Positions 1 through 6,450 of a stretch of DNA of 13,131 nt are shown piece by piece; positions within the stretch are counted from its first letter, which is position 1, and each line of letters starts with the position of its first letter. Source of the stretch: Neptuniibacter sp. (lineage in GTDB: Bacteria > Pseudomonadota > Gammaproteobacteria > Pseudomonadales > Balneatricaceae); the NCBI GenBank assembly GCA_030149405.1, contig JASBRM010000371.1, forward strand, positions 1 to 13,131, written 5' to 3'. Below the pieces are notes generated by a model. The model worked only from the letters and a program-made list of their open reading frames with translations. It was not told where the DNA came from and did not search any database. Position numbers and translations under genes: made by a program.

Positions 1-198
1 AAAAGTCTCTTCAGCGCAACGCTTAATAGCCGCGAAACTCATTCACTGCTGCAAGAACAGTTACAACAAAGCGCGGCTTTGGGAGCCCAGGGTTTCCCAA
101 CATTATTCTTAAAAACTGACGCTAAAATTTATCCTCTGGCTTACGGCTATAGCACTGAGGAAAGAATCAAAGACAGAATATCTGAGCTGGTCAGCTAA
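1..198 (+). CDS. DsbA-family (thioredoxin-fold) protein, C-terminal fragment
   Basis: The reading frame is open from the first base to a TAA at 196-198, giving the last 65 residues of a protein whose start lies outside the window. The visible part contains the segment GAQGFPTLFL, which is the cis-proline region of DsbA-type thioredoxin folds (the conserved Thr/Val/Phe-Pro before a beta strand). It is followed by a short strand and a C-terminal helix ending in ELVS, as in DsbA/FrnE-like oxidoreductases. The catalytic CXXC would lie upstream, so redox activity, cellular location and any signal peptide cannot be judged. The next gene is convergent, on the opposite strand. Family assignment is fairly safe; exact function (disulfide oxidoreductase, isomerase, or a glutathione-transferase-like protein of the same fold) is open. 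Confidence 0.72.
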   Translation, partial: KSLFSATLNSRETHSLLQEQLQQSAALGAQGFPTLFLKTDAKIYPLAYGYSTEERIKDRISELVS

Positions 199-235
199 AA
201 ATAATCAGGGATGAGATTGAGGAATGAGAAAAGGT

Positions 236-257
236 GCGAGGTTGAGACCAACCTCGC
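236..257 (-). terminator. Perfect 9-bp hairpin, probable terminator of the cold-shock-domain gene
   Basis: GCGAGGTTG and CAACCTCGC form a perfect 9-bp stem around a 4-base loop. The hairpin begins 12 bases after the minus-strand stop codon at 270-272. Read on the minus strand, the stem is followed by ACCTTTTCTC, a short T-rich tail, so it fits a moderate intrinsic terminator in that direction. On the plus strand the stem is followed by TGTGTAAACC without a T run, so termination of the upstream DsbA-like gene here would be weaker. Confidence 0.6.
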
Positions 258-269
258 TGTGTAAACCTG

Positions 270-704
270 TTAATCGCGAATAACAGATACGTCTTCAGCC
301 TGGAGGCCTTTGTCGCTTTCACGAACATAAAAACGCACTTTCTGCCCTTCGGTCAGAGAGCGGTGCCCACGACCGCGAATATTACGAAAGTGTACAAACA
401 CATCATCGTCTTCGCCGCGCGTGATAAAACCAAACCCTTTAGAAACGTTAAACCACTTAACTGTTCCCAGTTCACGATCATCGTTTTCATCTTCAGCTTC
501 CACTGCAGCACCAGTAAAGCTATCTGCAGACAGTTCTGAATCTTTTTTCCCAGATGCAGCGATCAATGATGCCGCCAAAGTCACAACAAATACAACGGCA
601 AGAGCAGCCACGTTGGATAGTTCAACTTCTACTCCAGCTAGCGCGCCTAAAAGAACAGGTACCAGAACGGCCGCTATAACACTTACAATCAGACTACGAA
701 TCAA
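270..704 (-). CDS. Membrane-anchored cold-shock-domain protein
   Basis: With the TTG start at 704 the product is 144 residues. Residues about 2-24 and 29-49 are two hydrophobic segments expected to form a membrane hairpin. Residues about 50-76 are a polar, very acidic linker ([10 protein letters not shown]). The rest is a cold-shock domain with GTVKWFN, the RNP1 motif KGFGFI and the RNP2 motif VFVHF, so it probably binds single-stranded RNA or DNA at the inner membrane. The open frame extends to another TTG at 821. I reject that extension because it has no ribosome binding site, its first codons coincide with a good promoter, and its extra 39 residues look like translated AT-rich leader. The start at 704 has GAGG nine bases upstream. 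An antisense frame at 421-708 is a shadow. Domain calls are secure; topology, start and role are inferred. The pairing with slyX resembles what I remember from Pseudomonas. Confidence 0.82.
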   Translation of the reverse strand: MIRSLIVSVIAAVLVPVLLGALAGVEVELSNVAALAVVFVVTLAASLIAASGKKDSELSADSFTGAAVEAEDENDDRELGTVKWFNVSKGFGFITRGEDDDVFVHFRNIRGRGHRSLTEGQKVRFYVRESDKGLQAEDVSVIRD

Positions 705-713
705 CTGATCATA

Positions 714-717
714 CCTC
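714..717 (-). promoter_or_regulatory. Ribosome binding site supporting the TTG start at 704
   Basis: Read on the minus strand, AGTGAGGTATGATCAG precedes TTG. GAGG sits nine bases before the codon. An ATG is also present in this leader (TATGATC), but it lies in another frame. The other in-frame candidates, GTG at 719-717 and TTG at 821-819, have no comparable purine-rich element. Confidence 0.55.
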
Positions 718-792
718 ACTATTTTATTGTCATTGTTAATATTCAATACACTAAAATCCCCAAAACTTTGTAGCTGTTTTGGAAACCCACAA

Positions 793-821
793 GGTATATC
801 CAATTTTATGATTTTTTTCAA
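793..821 (-). promoter_or_regulatory. Sigma-70-like promoter for the cold-shock-domain gene
   Basis: On the minus strand, TTGAAA (816-821, five of six matches to the -35 consensus) is followed after exactly 17 bases by TATACC (793-798, four of six matches to the -10 consensus). Transcription would start near 786, leaving an AT-rich 5' leader of about 80 bases before the TTG start at 704. Leaders of this kind are common in cold-shock genes. The promoter is predicted from consensus only. Confidence 0.5.
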
Positions 822-847
822 CAGGTTATATCAATAAAGATCTAAAT

Positions 848-875
848 TTTACTTATCCATCTGGTAAACTATGCT
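848..875 (+). promoter_or_regulatory. Possible weak promoter for slyX-plsB
   Basis: TTTACT (848-853) and TATGCT (870-875) each match four of six consensus bases and are separated by 16 bases, placing a transcript start roughly 25 bases before the slyX ATG. This is the only candidate in the gap divergent from the cold-shock gene, and it is weak. Confidence 0.3.
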
Positions 876-906
876 ATTTGCATTGCAACATAAATTCAGG
901 ATCTTT

Positions 907-1119
907 ATGACTGATCAGGAACGAATTACTGAGCTTGAATCGAGAGTGGCTTTTCAGGAAGACACTCTTGATCAGCTAAACGACGCAGTTTCCAAACAGG
1001 AACTGGAAATTGAGCGGCTTACGCGCATAGTTAAAATCATTAACCAACAGCTTAAAAGCCTGCGCCTGGATGATCCGATCAATGCCCCGGATGATGAGCC
1101 TCCGCCGCCACACTATTGA
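907..1119 (+). CDS. slyX: SlyX family protein
   Basis: The 70-residue product matches SlyX in length and layout. It begins TDQERITELESRVAFQE, has a heptad-patterned helix through about residue 50 that should form a coiled coil, and ends in a Pro-rich acidic tail closing with PPPPHY. SlyX is a small, soluble, widely conserved gammaproteobacterial protein of unresolved function, named for its position near slyD in Escherichia coli. A longer frame begins at ATG 871, but the extra 12 residues are atypical. The ATG at 907 has AGGA five bases upstream and gives the usual SlyX beginning. The stop lies eight bases before the plsB start, so the two genes are probably co-transcribed. Family assignment is strong; no biochemical role can be stated. 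Confidence 0.88.
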   Translation: MTDQERITELESRVAFQEDTLDQLNDAVSKQELEIERLTRIVKIINQQLKSLRLDDPINAPDDEPPPPHY

Positions 1120-1127
1120 GAACCCAG

Positions 1128-3440
1128 ATGTCTAACTTAGTTGCTAAAGGATTAAATTTTATTGGTAGTTTGTTCATCAAACTGGTGACACGTCCAAACA
1201 TCATCAATCCCCAGCAACTATTGGTGGCTCAAGGCCCAAACCAAAAAATTTATTATGTCCTTGAGTCTGACCGCACCAGCCACAAACTTTTGCTAAAACA
1301 GATTCTGAAAGATCAGGACCGCGATATTTCAGATGATCAAATTCTGTTGGCTGATTCCGGAGGCCTAGCACCTCTTAGAGAAACTCTGGTGAGCCTGGTC
1401 AGCACCCAGAAAAGTAATCCTGAGTTAAATACCCTGATTGTACCGGTTGCAATTTTTCATGGCCGCATGCCAGGAAGAGAGAGATCCTGGCTCAATTTAC
1501 TGTATGCCGAAACATGGCATAAAGCCGGACCACTGGGCAGTGCCCTCCAATTACTGATCAATGGTAGAGCGACTCTTGTTAAGGTAGACCCTACTCTTGA
1601 GTTAAAGCAGTTACTGGATGAACAAGAAAGTGATGAAGCCATCGCCCGAAAAACCGCCCGGGTCATTCGAACTCACTTTGTAATCACCCGAAAATCCATT
1701 ATCGGTCCCGATCTGTCTCACCGGCGTACTCTGATCTCTTTGGTCTTAAAAGACCCTGATGTTCAACAGGCAATCAACCATCAAGCTGAAGAGACTGGCG
1801 GGAGCCGTCATCGTATCGAACGACACTGCCTAAAAACTCTGGACAAAATTGCTGCAGATTTTAGCCCAGTAACTGCACGGCTATTATTTCCGCTCTTTAG
1901 CTGGGTTTGGAAACGTCTCTACAGCAAAGTTAATGTGCAAAACAGCGAATCCATCCAGAAGATCGCGAAAACCCATCAATTAATCTATTTGCCCAGCCAC
2001 CGTAGCCATATGGATTATCTGTTGCTGTCATGGGTGCTGTACCAACAAGGTTTGATGATGCCCCATGTAGCGGCCGGCGAAAACCTGAACATTCCGGTTA
2101 TAGGCCCAATCCTGAAACGCTGTGGCGCCATTTTTATGCGGCGTAAATTTAAAGGCGATCATCTCTATACCTGCCTCTATAAAAGCTACCTGAAGCTCAT
2201 GTCTCACCGTGGACATTCCCTTGAATATTTTATTGAAGGCGGCAGAAGCCGTACGGGTAGACTGCTACCTCCTAAAACCGGACTGTTATCGATGAGCATC
2301 GAGAACTTCCGGGAAGATATTCACAAGCCTGTTGCTATTGTTCCTGTCTGGCTTGGCTACGACCGCATAGTAGAAAGCCAGAGTTTCCAGAAAGAACTGG
2401 CCGGTTCAAAGAAGAAGAAAGAAACCGTTTCAAACTTTCTTTCTTCGTTAGGGGTTCTAAGTAACTCCTATGGCAAAGCTCATCTGAGTTTTGGTGAGGC
2501 CATAGACCTTAAAGAATTCATTGATTCAGAGACTGAACTGCATACGGAAGTTCGCCGTATAGCTGATGATGTTATGAGCAGAATCAATCACGCTGCGAGC
2601 GTGTCTGAATCCAGCATCATTGCCACCGTTTTACTTGCCGGATTTAAAAGCCAGTCTGTTGCAGAACTGGGCAGTAAATGCGCAAATCTGGCTGATTTAC
2701 TCAGGGACCTTGGCTACAACACGGGCTCATTGCCACAGGGTAAAGCCTCAGATTGGATCGAACGAGCAGCCTCCCGAGGGCAGCTTCAGATGCGACAAAA
2801 CCAGGTCAATCTGACTCAGATTCAGGCGAGCGAAATGTGCTTCTACCGGAATAATATTCAGCACCTGCTGTTGCTATCCGGAATGTATTTACTGCTGGTT
2901 CACCGTCTCGAAAAGCCAAGAGCTCAATCGATTAACAATACTATCCGCGCACTCTACCCGTTCTTCCAGTCCGAACTGTTCCTGCCATGGAGTGAAAGCC
3001 AACTTACGCCGGTCTTGAAGAAAACCCGTGAGACGTTGATAGAACGTAATCTGCTTCAAGTGACTGAAGAAGATAGATGGAGTCTAACCTCTAACCCTCT
3101 AAGCCACACTCTTCTACTGACTGTAGAACCACTTATATTGCGCTATTACATAATCCTGAGAACGCTTTCCCGCTATCAGGAGATAAGCCAGGATGATCTG
3201 ATTCATACCTCAACTTCAATTGCAGACAAACTGCATGTTGAGTACGGCTACAACACCCCTGAATACATGGATGAAAACGTCCAGCACAACTTTATTCATC
3301 AACTCATGGCGACTGAACTGGTTAATTACGCAGATGAGCGGCTTAGCGCTAATGCTGGCACCCCAGTCATACTGAAACAAATAGAGAAAATACTGCGACC
3401 ACATCTAATCAGCATGATCGATCAGAAGTTGATACGTTGA
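1128..3440 (+). CDS. plsB: Glycerol-3-phosphate 1-O-acyltransferase
   Basis: PlsB sits on the inner membrane and transfers an acyl group from acyl-ACP or acyl-CoA to position 1 of sn-glycerol 3-phosphate, the first committed step of phospholipid synthesis. The 770-residue product is close to the roughly 800 residues usual for the family. All four acyltransferase blocks are visible: HRSHMD with the catalytic His291 and Asp296 (HX4D), GAIFMRR from residue 333, EGGRSRTGR from residue 370 for glycerophosphate binding, and VAIVPVW at 402-408. Long N- and C-terminal regions flank this domain, as in PlsB and unlike the short PlsC. I chose the ATG at 1128; the frame opens at a TTG at 1116 that overlaps the end of slyX and adds only four residues. 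GAGA lies just upstream of the ATG. The 3' end converges with rsmJ, leaving seven bases. Confidence 0.96.
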   Translation: MSNLVAKGLNFIGSLFIKLVTRPNIINPQQLLVAQGPNQKIYYVLESDRTSHKLLLKQILKDQDRDISDDQILLADSGGLAPLRETLVSLVSTQKSNPELNTLIVPVAIFHGRMPGRERSWLNLLYAETWHKAGPLGSALQLLINGRATLVKVDPTLELKQLLDEQESDEAIARKTARVIRTHFVITRKSIIGPDLSHRRTLISLVLKDPDVQQAINHQAEETGGSRHRIERHCLKTLDKIAADFSPVTARLLFPLFSWVWKRLYSKVNVQNSESIQKIAKTHQLIYLPSHRSHMDYLLLSWVLYQQGLMMPHVAAGENLNIPVIGPILKRCGAIFMRRKFKGDHLYTCLYKSYLKLMSHRGHSLEYFIEGGRSRTGRLLPPKTGLLSMSIENFREDIHKPVAIVPVWLGYDRIVESQSFQKELAGSKKKKETVSNFLSSLGVLSNSYGKAHLSFGEAIDLKEFIDSETELHTEVRRIADDVMSRINHAASVSESSIIATVLLAGFKSQSVAELGSKCANLADLLRDLGYNTGSLPQGKASDWIERAASRGQLQMRQNQVNLTQIQASEMCFYRNNIQHLLLLSGMYLLLVHRLEKPRAQSINNTIRALYPFFQSELFLPWSESQLTPVLKKTRETLIERNLLQVTEEDRWSLTSNPLSHTLLLTVEPLILRYYIILRTLSRYQEISQDDLIHTSTSIADKLHVEYGYNTPEYMDENVQHNFIHQLMATELVNYADERLSANAGTPVILKQIEKILRPHLISMIDQKLIR

Positions 3441-3447
3441 TTAGGCC

Positions 3448-4257
3448 CTAGGATTCTAGCTTCTTCAGAGGATAGACATCGTAACGACTGGATTTACCTT
3501 CAAACTGCAAAGAAGGTTTTCTGTTTGCCAGATAAGGGGCTTTTCGCGGTCGCTTAACCACTACCCGGTTCTCAGCTATTTCCAACGCTGCCTCGAGCAG
3601 CTGATCTGCATCCAGATCATCGCCCACTACAGGTCGAAAAGCCCTCATCTCTTTTTTAACGAGGGCACTTTTGTCTTTATGGGGAAACATAGGGTCCAGA
3701 TATACAACCTGGAATCCAGCAAGATCTTTGTTCTCTTGCATCCATTCAATACTGTTCGCATTGTGAAGGCTCATTTGCTCCACAATAGGCCCAACATCAG
3801 GATCAGCCTTCGCCCTTTCAAGACCATCCTGAAGTAAGGCGTGGATGATTGGCGACCTTTCCAGCATGGTTACTGAACATCCCAAGGTTGCCAGAACAAA
3901 TGAATCTTTACCTAACCCCGCAGTAGCATCCAGAACGGAAGGCTTGATTGCCCCTTTTACTCCCACTGCTTTGGCTATCATCTGGCCTTTACCACCACCG
4001 AATTGACGGCGGTGGGCAACGGAACCGGAAAGAAAATCAACAGCTGTAGGGCCTGGAGCACCTTTGCCACAAGGCTGTATCTGTAAACCGCTTTCGGTGA
4101 CTTCAAGAATCAGCTCATGCTGATTTCTATCGGATTCAGGCGCATTAACCGGAACCAGTTCCAAGCCCAAGCTTTGAGCCAGTTCAGTCGCCCGAGCTTG
4201 CAAACTTTCGGCGCAAGCCTGTACGGCAACGCTACCTGAATAAGAACTATCAGCCAT
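3448..4257 (-). CDS. rsmJ: 16S rRNA (guanine1516-N2)-methyltransferase
   Basis: RsmJ (YhiQ) uses S-adenosylmethionine to methylate N2 of G1516 of 16S rRNA in the small subunit. The 269-residue product has the family hallmarks: [14 protein letters not shown] before the fold core, the SAM-binding loop DATAGLGKD at residues 110-118, LERSP at the end of the next strand, and the catalytic motif DPMFPHK at 188-194, followed by [10 protein letters not shown] and KRP. An N-terminal region of about 75 residues precedes the methyltransferase fold, as usual. The frame opens at TTG 4260 immediately followed by ATG 4257; I take the ATG. It begins three bases after the uppP stop with no clear ribosome binding site, so translation is probably coupled to uppP. 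Its 3' end faces the plsB stop across seven bases. Confidence 0.95.
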   Translation of the reverse strand: MADSSYSGSVAVQACAESLQARATELAQSLGLELVPVNAPESDRNQHELILEVTESGLQIQPCGKGAPGPTAVDFLSGSVAHRRQFGGGKGQMIAKAVGVKGAIKPSVLDATAGLGKDSFVLATLGCSVTMLERSPIIHALLQDGLERAKADPDVGPIVEQMSLHNANSIEWMQENKDLAGFQVVYLDPMFPHKDKSALVKKEMRAFRPVVGDDLDADQLLEAALEIAENRVVVKRPRKAPYLANRKPSLQFEGKSSRYDVYPLKKLES

Positions 4258-4260
4258 CAA

Positions 4261-5064
4261 TTAGCCAGCCATAAACCAGACTGCGATTAATACTAATCCC
4301 AAAATAGCGCGATAAATCACAAATGGCATCATGCCGATTTTATCGAGCCATTTAAGGAATAGATGAATGCAGCAGTAGGCACTAATTCCGGCAATCAGAG
4401 TCCCGGTTGCAACCATAAGCCAAGGCGCACTGTCCCCCATGGCGATCAAGTCCAGCGTTTTTACTAAACCTGCACCTAAGATCACGGGAACCGACAACAA
4501 AAAGGAGAAGCGTGCAGCGGATTGGCGATCTAAACCTAACATCAATGCAGCGGTAATTGTCACCCCACTGCGCGAAGTGCCCGGAATCAAAGCCAATGCC
4601 TGCGAGCAGCCGATTATCAAAGCGTCTTTTAGAGTCATATTGGAGAGCGAACGACTTTCAGTTCTGCGCAGATCAGCCAGGGCCAACAGAGCACCAAATA
4701 CCAGCGTTGTACCGGCAATAACAAGAATTGAACGCAAATTCTGATCAATAAAATCTTTAAAGACAAAACCAACAAAAATTGCTGGCACAGTGGCCCAGAT
4801 AACAAACCAGGCTAAACGAGAGTCAGTGCAAGATGGACCGGTCAAACTAGTCGTCCAGGCCCGAAACATTTTCAAAAGATCGCAACGGAAATAATAAACC
4901 ACCGCCACCAAGGTACCGACATGCACCCCTACATCAAATGCAAGGCCCTGATCTTCCCAACCAAACAGCTGAGAAGGCAAAATGAGATGAGCAGAGCTGC
5001 TGATAGGTAAAAACTCGGTCAAACCCTGCAGCAGCGCAAGGATGACTACCTGAAACAATTCCAT
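4261..5064 (-). CDS. uppP: Undecaprenyl-diphosphatase
   Basis: UppP (BacA) removes the terminal phosphate of undecaprenyl pyrophosphate at the periplasmic face of the inner membrane. This regenerates the lipid carrier for peptidoglycan and other envelope polymers; overproduction gives bacitracin resistance in E. coli. The 267-residue length is typical. Two signature segments are visible: LLQGLTEFLPISSSAHLIL at residues 11-29 with Glu17, Ser23 and His26, and PGTSRSG at 161-167 with the conserved Arg165. Multiple hydrophobic helices run through the rest. The ATG at 5064 follows the tsaB stop directly with no gap, and AAGGA lies about ten bases upstream within the tsaB 3' end, so the two are translationally linked. 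rsmJ follows after three bases. Confidence 0.97.
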   Translation of the reverse strand: MELFQVVILALLQGLTEFLPISSSAHLILPSQLFGWEDQGLAFDVGVHVGTLVAVVYYFRCDLLKMFRAWTTSLTGPSCTDSRLAWFVIWATVPAIFVGFVFKDFIDQNLRSILVIAGTTLVFGALLALADLRRTESRSLSNMTLKDALIIGCSQALALIPGTSRSGVTITAALMLGLDRQSAARFSFLLSVPVILGAGLVKTLDLIAMGDSAPWLMVATGTLIAGISAYCCIHLFLKWLDKIGMMPFVIYRAILGLVLIAVWFMAG

Positions 5065-5748
5065 TTATTGTTGGTCCTTCTTTTTCCAGGCTACTTCATC
5101 ACGCAAATAAACGGGTATTGCCTGGTCCGCAGTAACAGCTTTACCCAATTCAAAATCTCTTTCTGCCAGCGTTAACATATCCACTGCTGACGGGTAATAG
5201 TCTTCTTCAGCAACGGTAACTGACGCTTGGGTTAGATCACTCATATCATTGAGATAACGCCAACCACTGCCAACAGCAAAATAACTAACGTTTTCTAACG
5301 CCAGATCACCCGGGGCACATACTTGCTCTGCCAGGATAATTTCTGGCATCCCCGAAGTCATATCGTAAGCGGCCACATAGATCTCGTCCATTCTGGCATC
5401 CAGCGCTGCGGCTACTCGATCTCTACTCTCTTTCTTATGTGCAGCTAGGGCCAAAGCCTCCAGTGTAGAAACCGGTAACACCGGAATATCTGCTGCGTAG
5501 GCCAAACCCTGTGTGACGCCGGTAGCTATCCGGATTCCTGCAAATGAACCAGGACCACGACCAAACGCGATTGCATCAAGTTCAGAAACTTTAACGCCAG
5601 CATTCGCTAGGAGTTCTTGTACCATCGGTAGGAGTTGCTGGGTATGCTGCCTTGGGATCACTCGGAAATCTTCAGTGATCGCACCCTCCAGATTTAACGC
5701 GACAGAACAAGCATCAGTGGACGTATCAAGAGCAAGAATTTTTGGCAT
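5065..5748 (-). CDS. tsaB: tRNA threonylcarbamoyladenosine biosynthesis protein TsaB
   Basis: TsaB (YeaZ) is the non-catalytic partner that binds TsaD and, with TsaE and TsaC-made threonylcarbamoyl-AMP, modifies A37 of ANN-decoding tRNAs to t6A in the cytoplasm. The 227-residue protein begins KILALDTSTDACSVAL, the ASKHA-fold opening strand, and contains HTQQLLP (residues 35-41) and the family loop GRGPGSFAG at 63-71. This loop has Ala where GPGSFTG is usual. The ATG at 5748 is the natural start; its ribosome binding site is weak. It lies 70 bases after the ubiX stop with no terminator that I can see, so it may belong to the mpl-ubiX transcript or have its own weak promoter. uppP follows without a gap. 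The identification is firm. Confidence 0.95.
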   Translation of the reverse strand: MPKILALDTSTDACSVALNLEGAITEDFRVIPRQHTQQLLPMVQELLANAGVKVSELDAIAFGRGPGSFAGIRIATGVTQGLAYAADIPVLPVSTLEALALAAHKKESRDRVAAALDARMDEIYVAAYDMTSGMPEIILAEQVCAPGDLALENVSYFAVGSGWRYLNDMSDLTQASVTVAEEDYYPSAVDMLTLAERDFELGKAVTADQAIPVYLRDEVAWKKKDQQ

Positions 5749-5818
5749 TGAGCAAACCGTAAAAAGGCAGAAAAATTAACAGATCAGGCATTTTACCTGC
5801 GCAAAATGACGATTTCAT

Positions 5819-6442
5819 CTAAATCAGCTCATCACCCCAGCGCGGTAGGAGACTTTGCTCAATATCTAACTGGTTAAGAATGCGAGCAACGACAAAATCA
5901 ATCATATCTTCCACGGTTTCAGGGCGGTTATAGAACCCCGGGCTAGCAGGGATAACCACACAGCCCATACGTGTCAGCTTCAACATATGCTCCAGATGAA
6001 TTTCTGAATACGGTGCCTCGCGTGGAACCAATATCAACTGGCGGCGCTCTTTTAAAGCCACATCGGCCGCACGTTCAATCAAGTTATTACTAGCGCCGCA
6101 GGCGATTGCGGATAACGATCCGGTACTGCAAGGACAAACCACCATTTTACTGGGTGCACCGGAGCCTGACGCGACCGGCGCCATCCACTGCTCACGACCA
6201 AATACCTTAATCTGGCCTGCCTCAGCAGAAAATTCTGACGTTAAGAACGCCTCTTGCTCAGACGGAGTACCTGGCAGTTTAAGATCGGTTTCAGTGTTAA
6301 TAACCACCTGAGCCGCGCGCGAGATCATTACGAACACTTGTTTATCCGCTGCAACCAAACACTGTAATAAACGCAAACCATACTGCGCTCCAGATGCGCC
6401 TGTGATTGCTAAGGTTATTTTCTCTCGTGTTTGCTGTGTCAT
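5819..6442 (-). CDS. ubiX: Flavin prenyltransferase UbiX
   Basis: UbiX joins a dimethylallyl group from dimethylallyl phosphate to reduced FMN. The resulting prenylated FMN is the cofactor of the decarboxylase UbiD in ubiquinone synthesis. The 207-residue protein shows GASGAQYG at residues 15-22 (flavin phosphate binding), VVCPCSTGSLSAIACG at about 101-116, the region around NNLIERAADVALKERR, PREAPYS at 140-146, and ASPGFYNRP at about 166-174. All are classic UbiX segments. It is slightly longer than the roughly 190 residues common in the family because of an insertion at about residues 56-85. The ATG has AGG seven bases upstream and lies eight bases after the mpl stop; mpl-ubiX linkage is a known gammaproteobacterial arrangement. 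No ubiD is present in the window. Confidence 0.95.
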   Translation of the reverse strand: MTQQTREKITLAITGASGAQYGLRLLQCLVAADKQVFVMISRAAQVVINTETDLKLPGTPSEQEAFLTSEFSAEAGQIKVFGREQWMAPVASGSGAPSKMVVCPCSTGSLSAIACGASNNLIERAADVALKERRQLILVPREAPYSEIHLEHMLKLTRMGCVVIPASPGFYNRPETVEDMIDFVVARILNQLDIEQSLLPRWGDELI

Positions 6443-6450
6443 CTCTCTAC

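Noticed and set aside
421..708. Plus-strand open frame of 95 codons antisense to the cold-shock-domain gene
   Set aside because: It is the complement of a gene with clear domains, is rich in Ser/Thr/Ala without family motifs, and has no ribosome binding site.
871..906. Longer N-terminus for slyX from ATG 871
   Set aside because: The extra 12 residues are not SlyX-like, the region overlaps the candidate promoter, and ATG 907 has AGGA at proper spacing.
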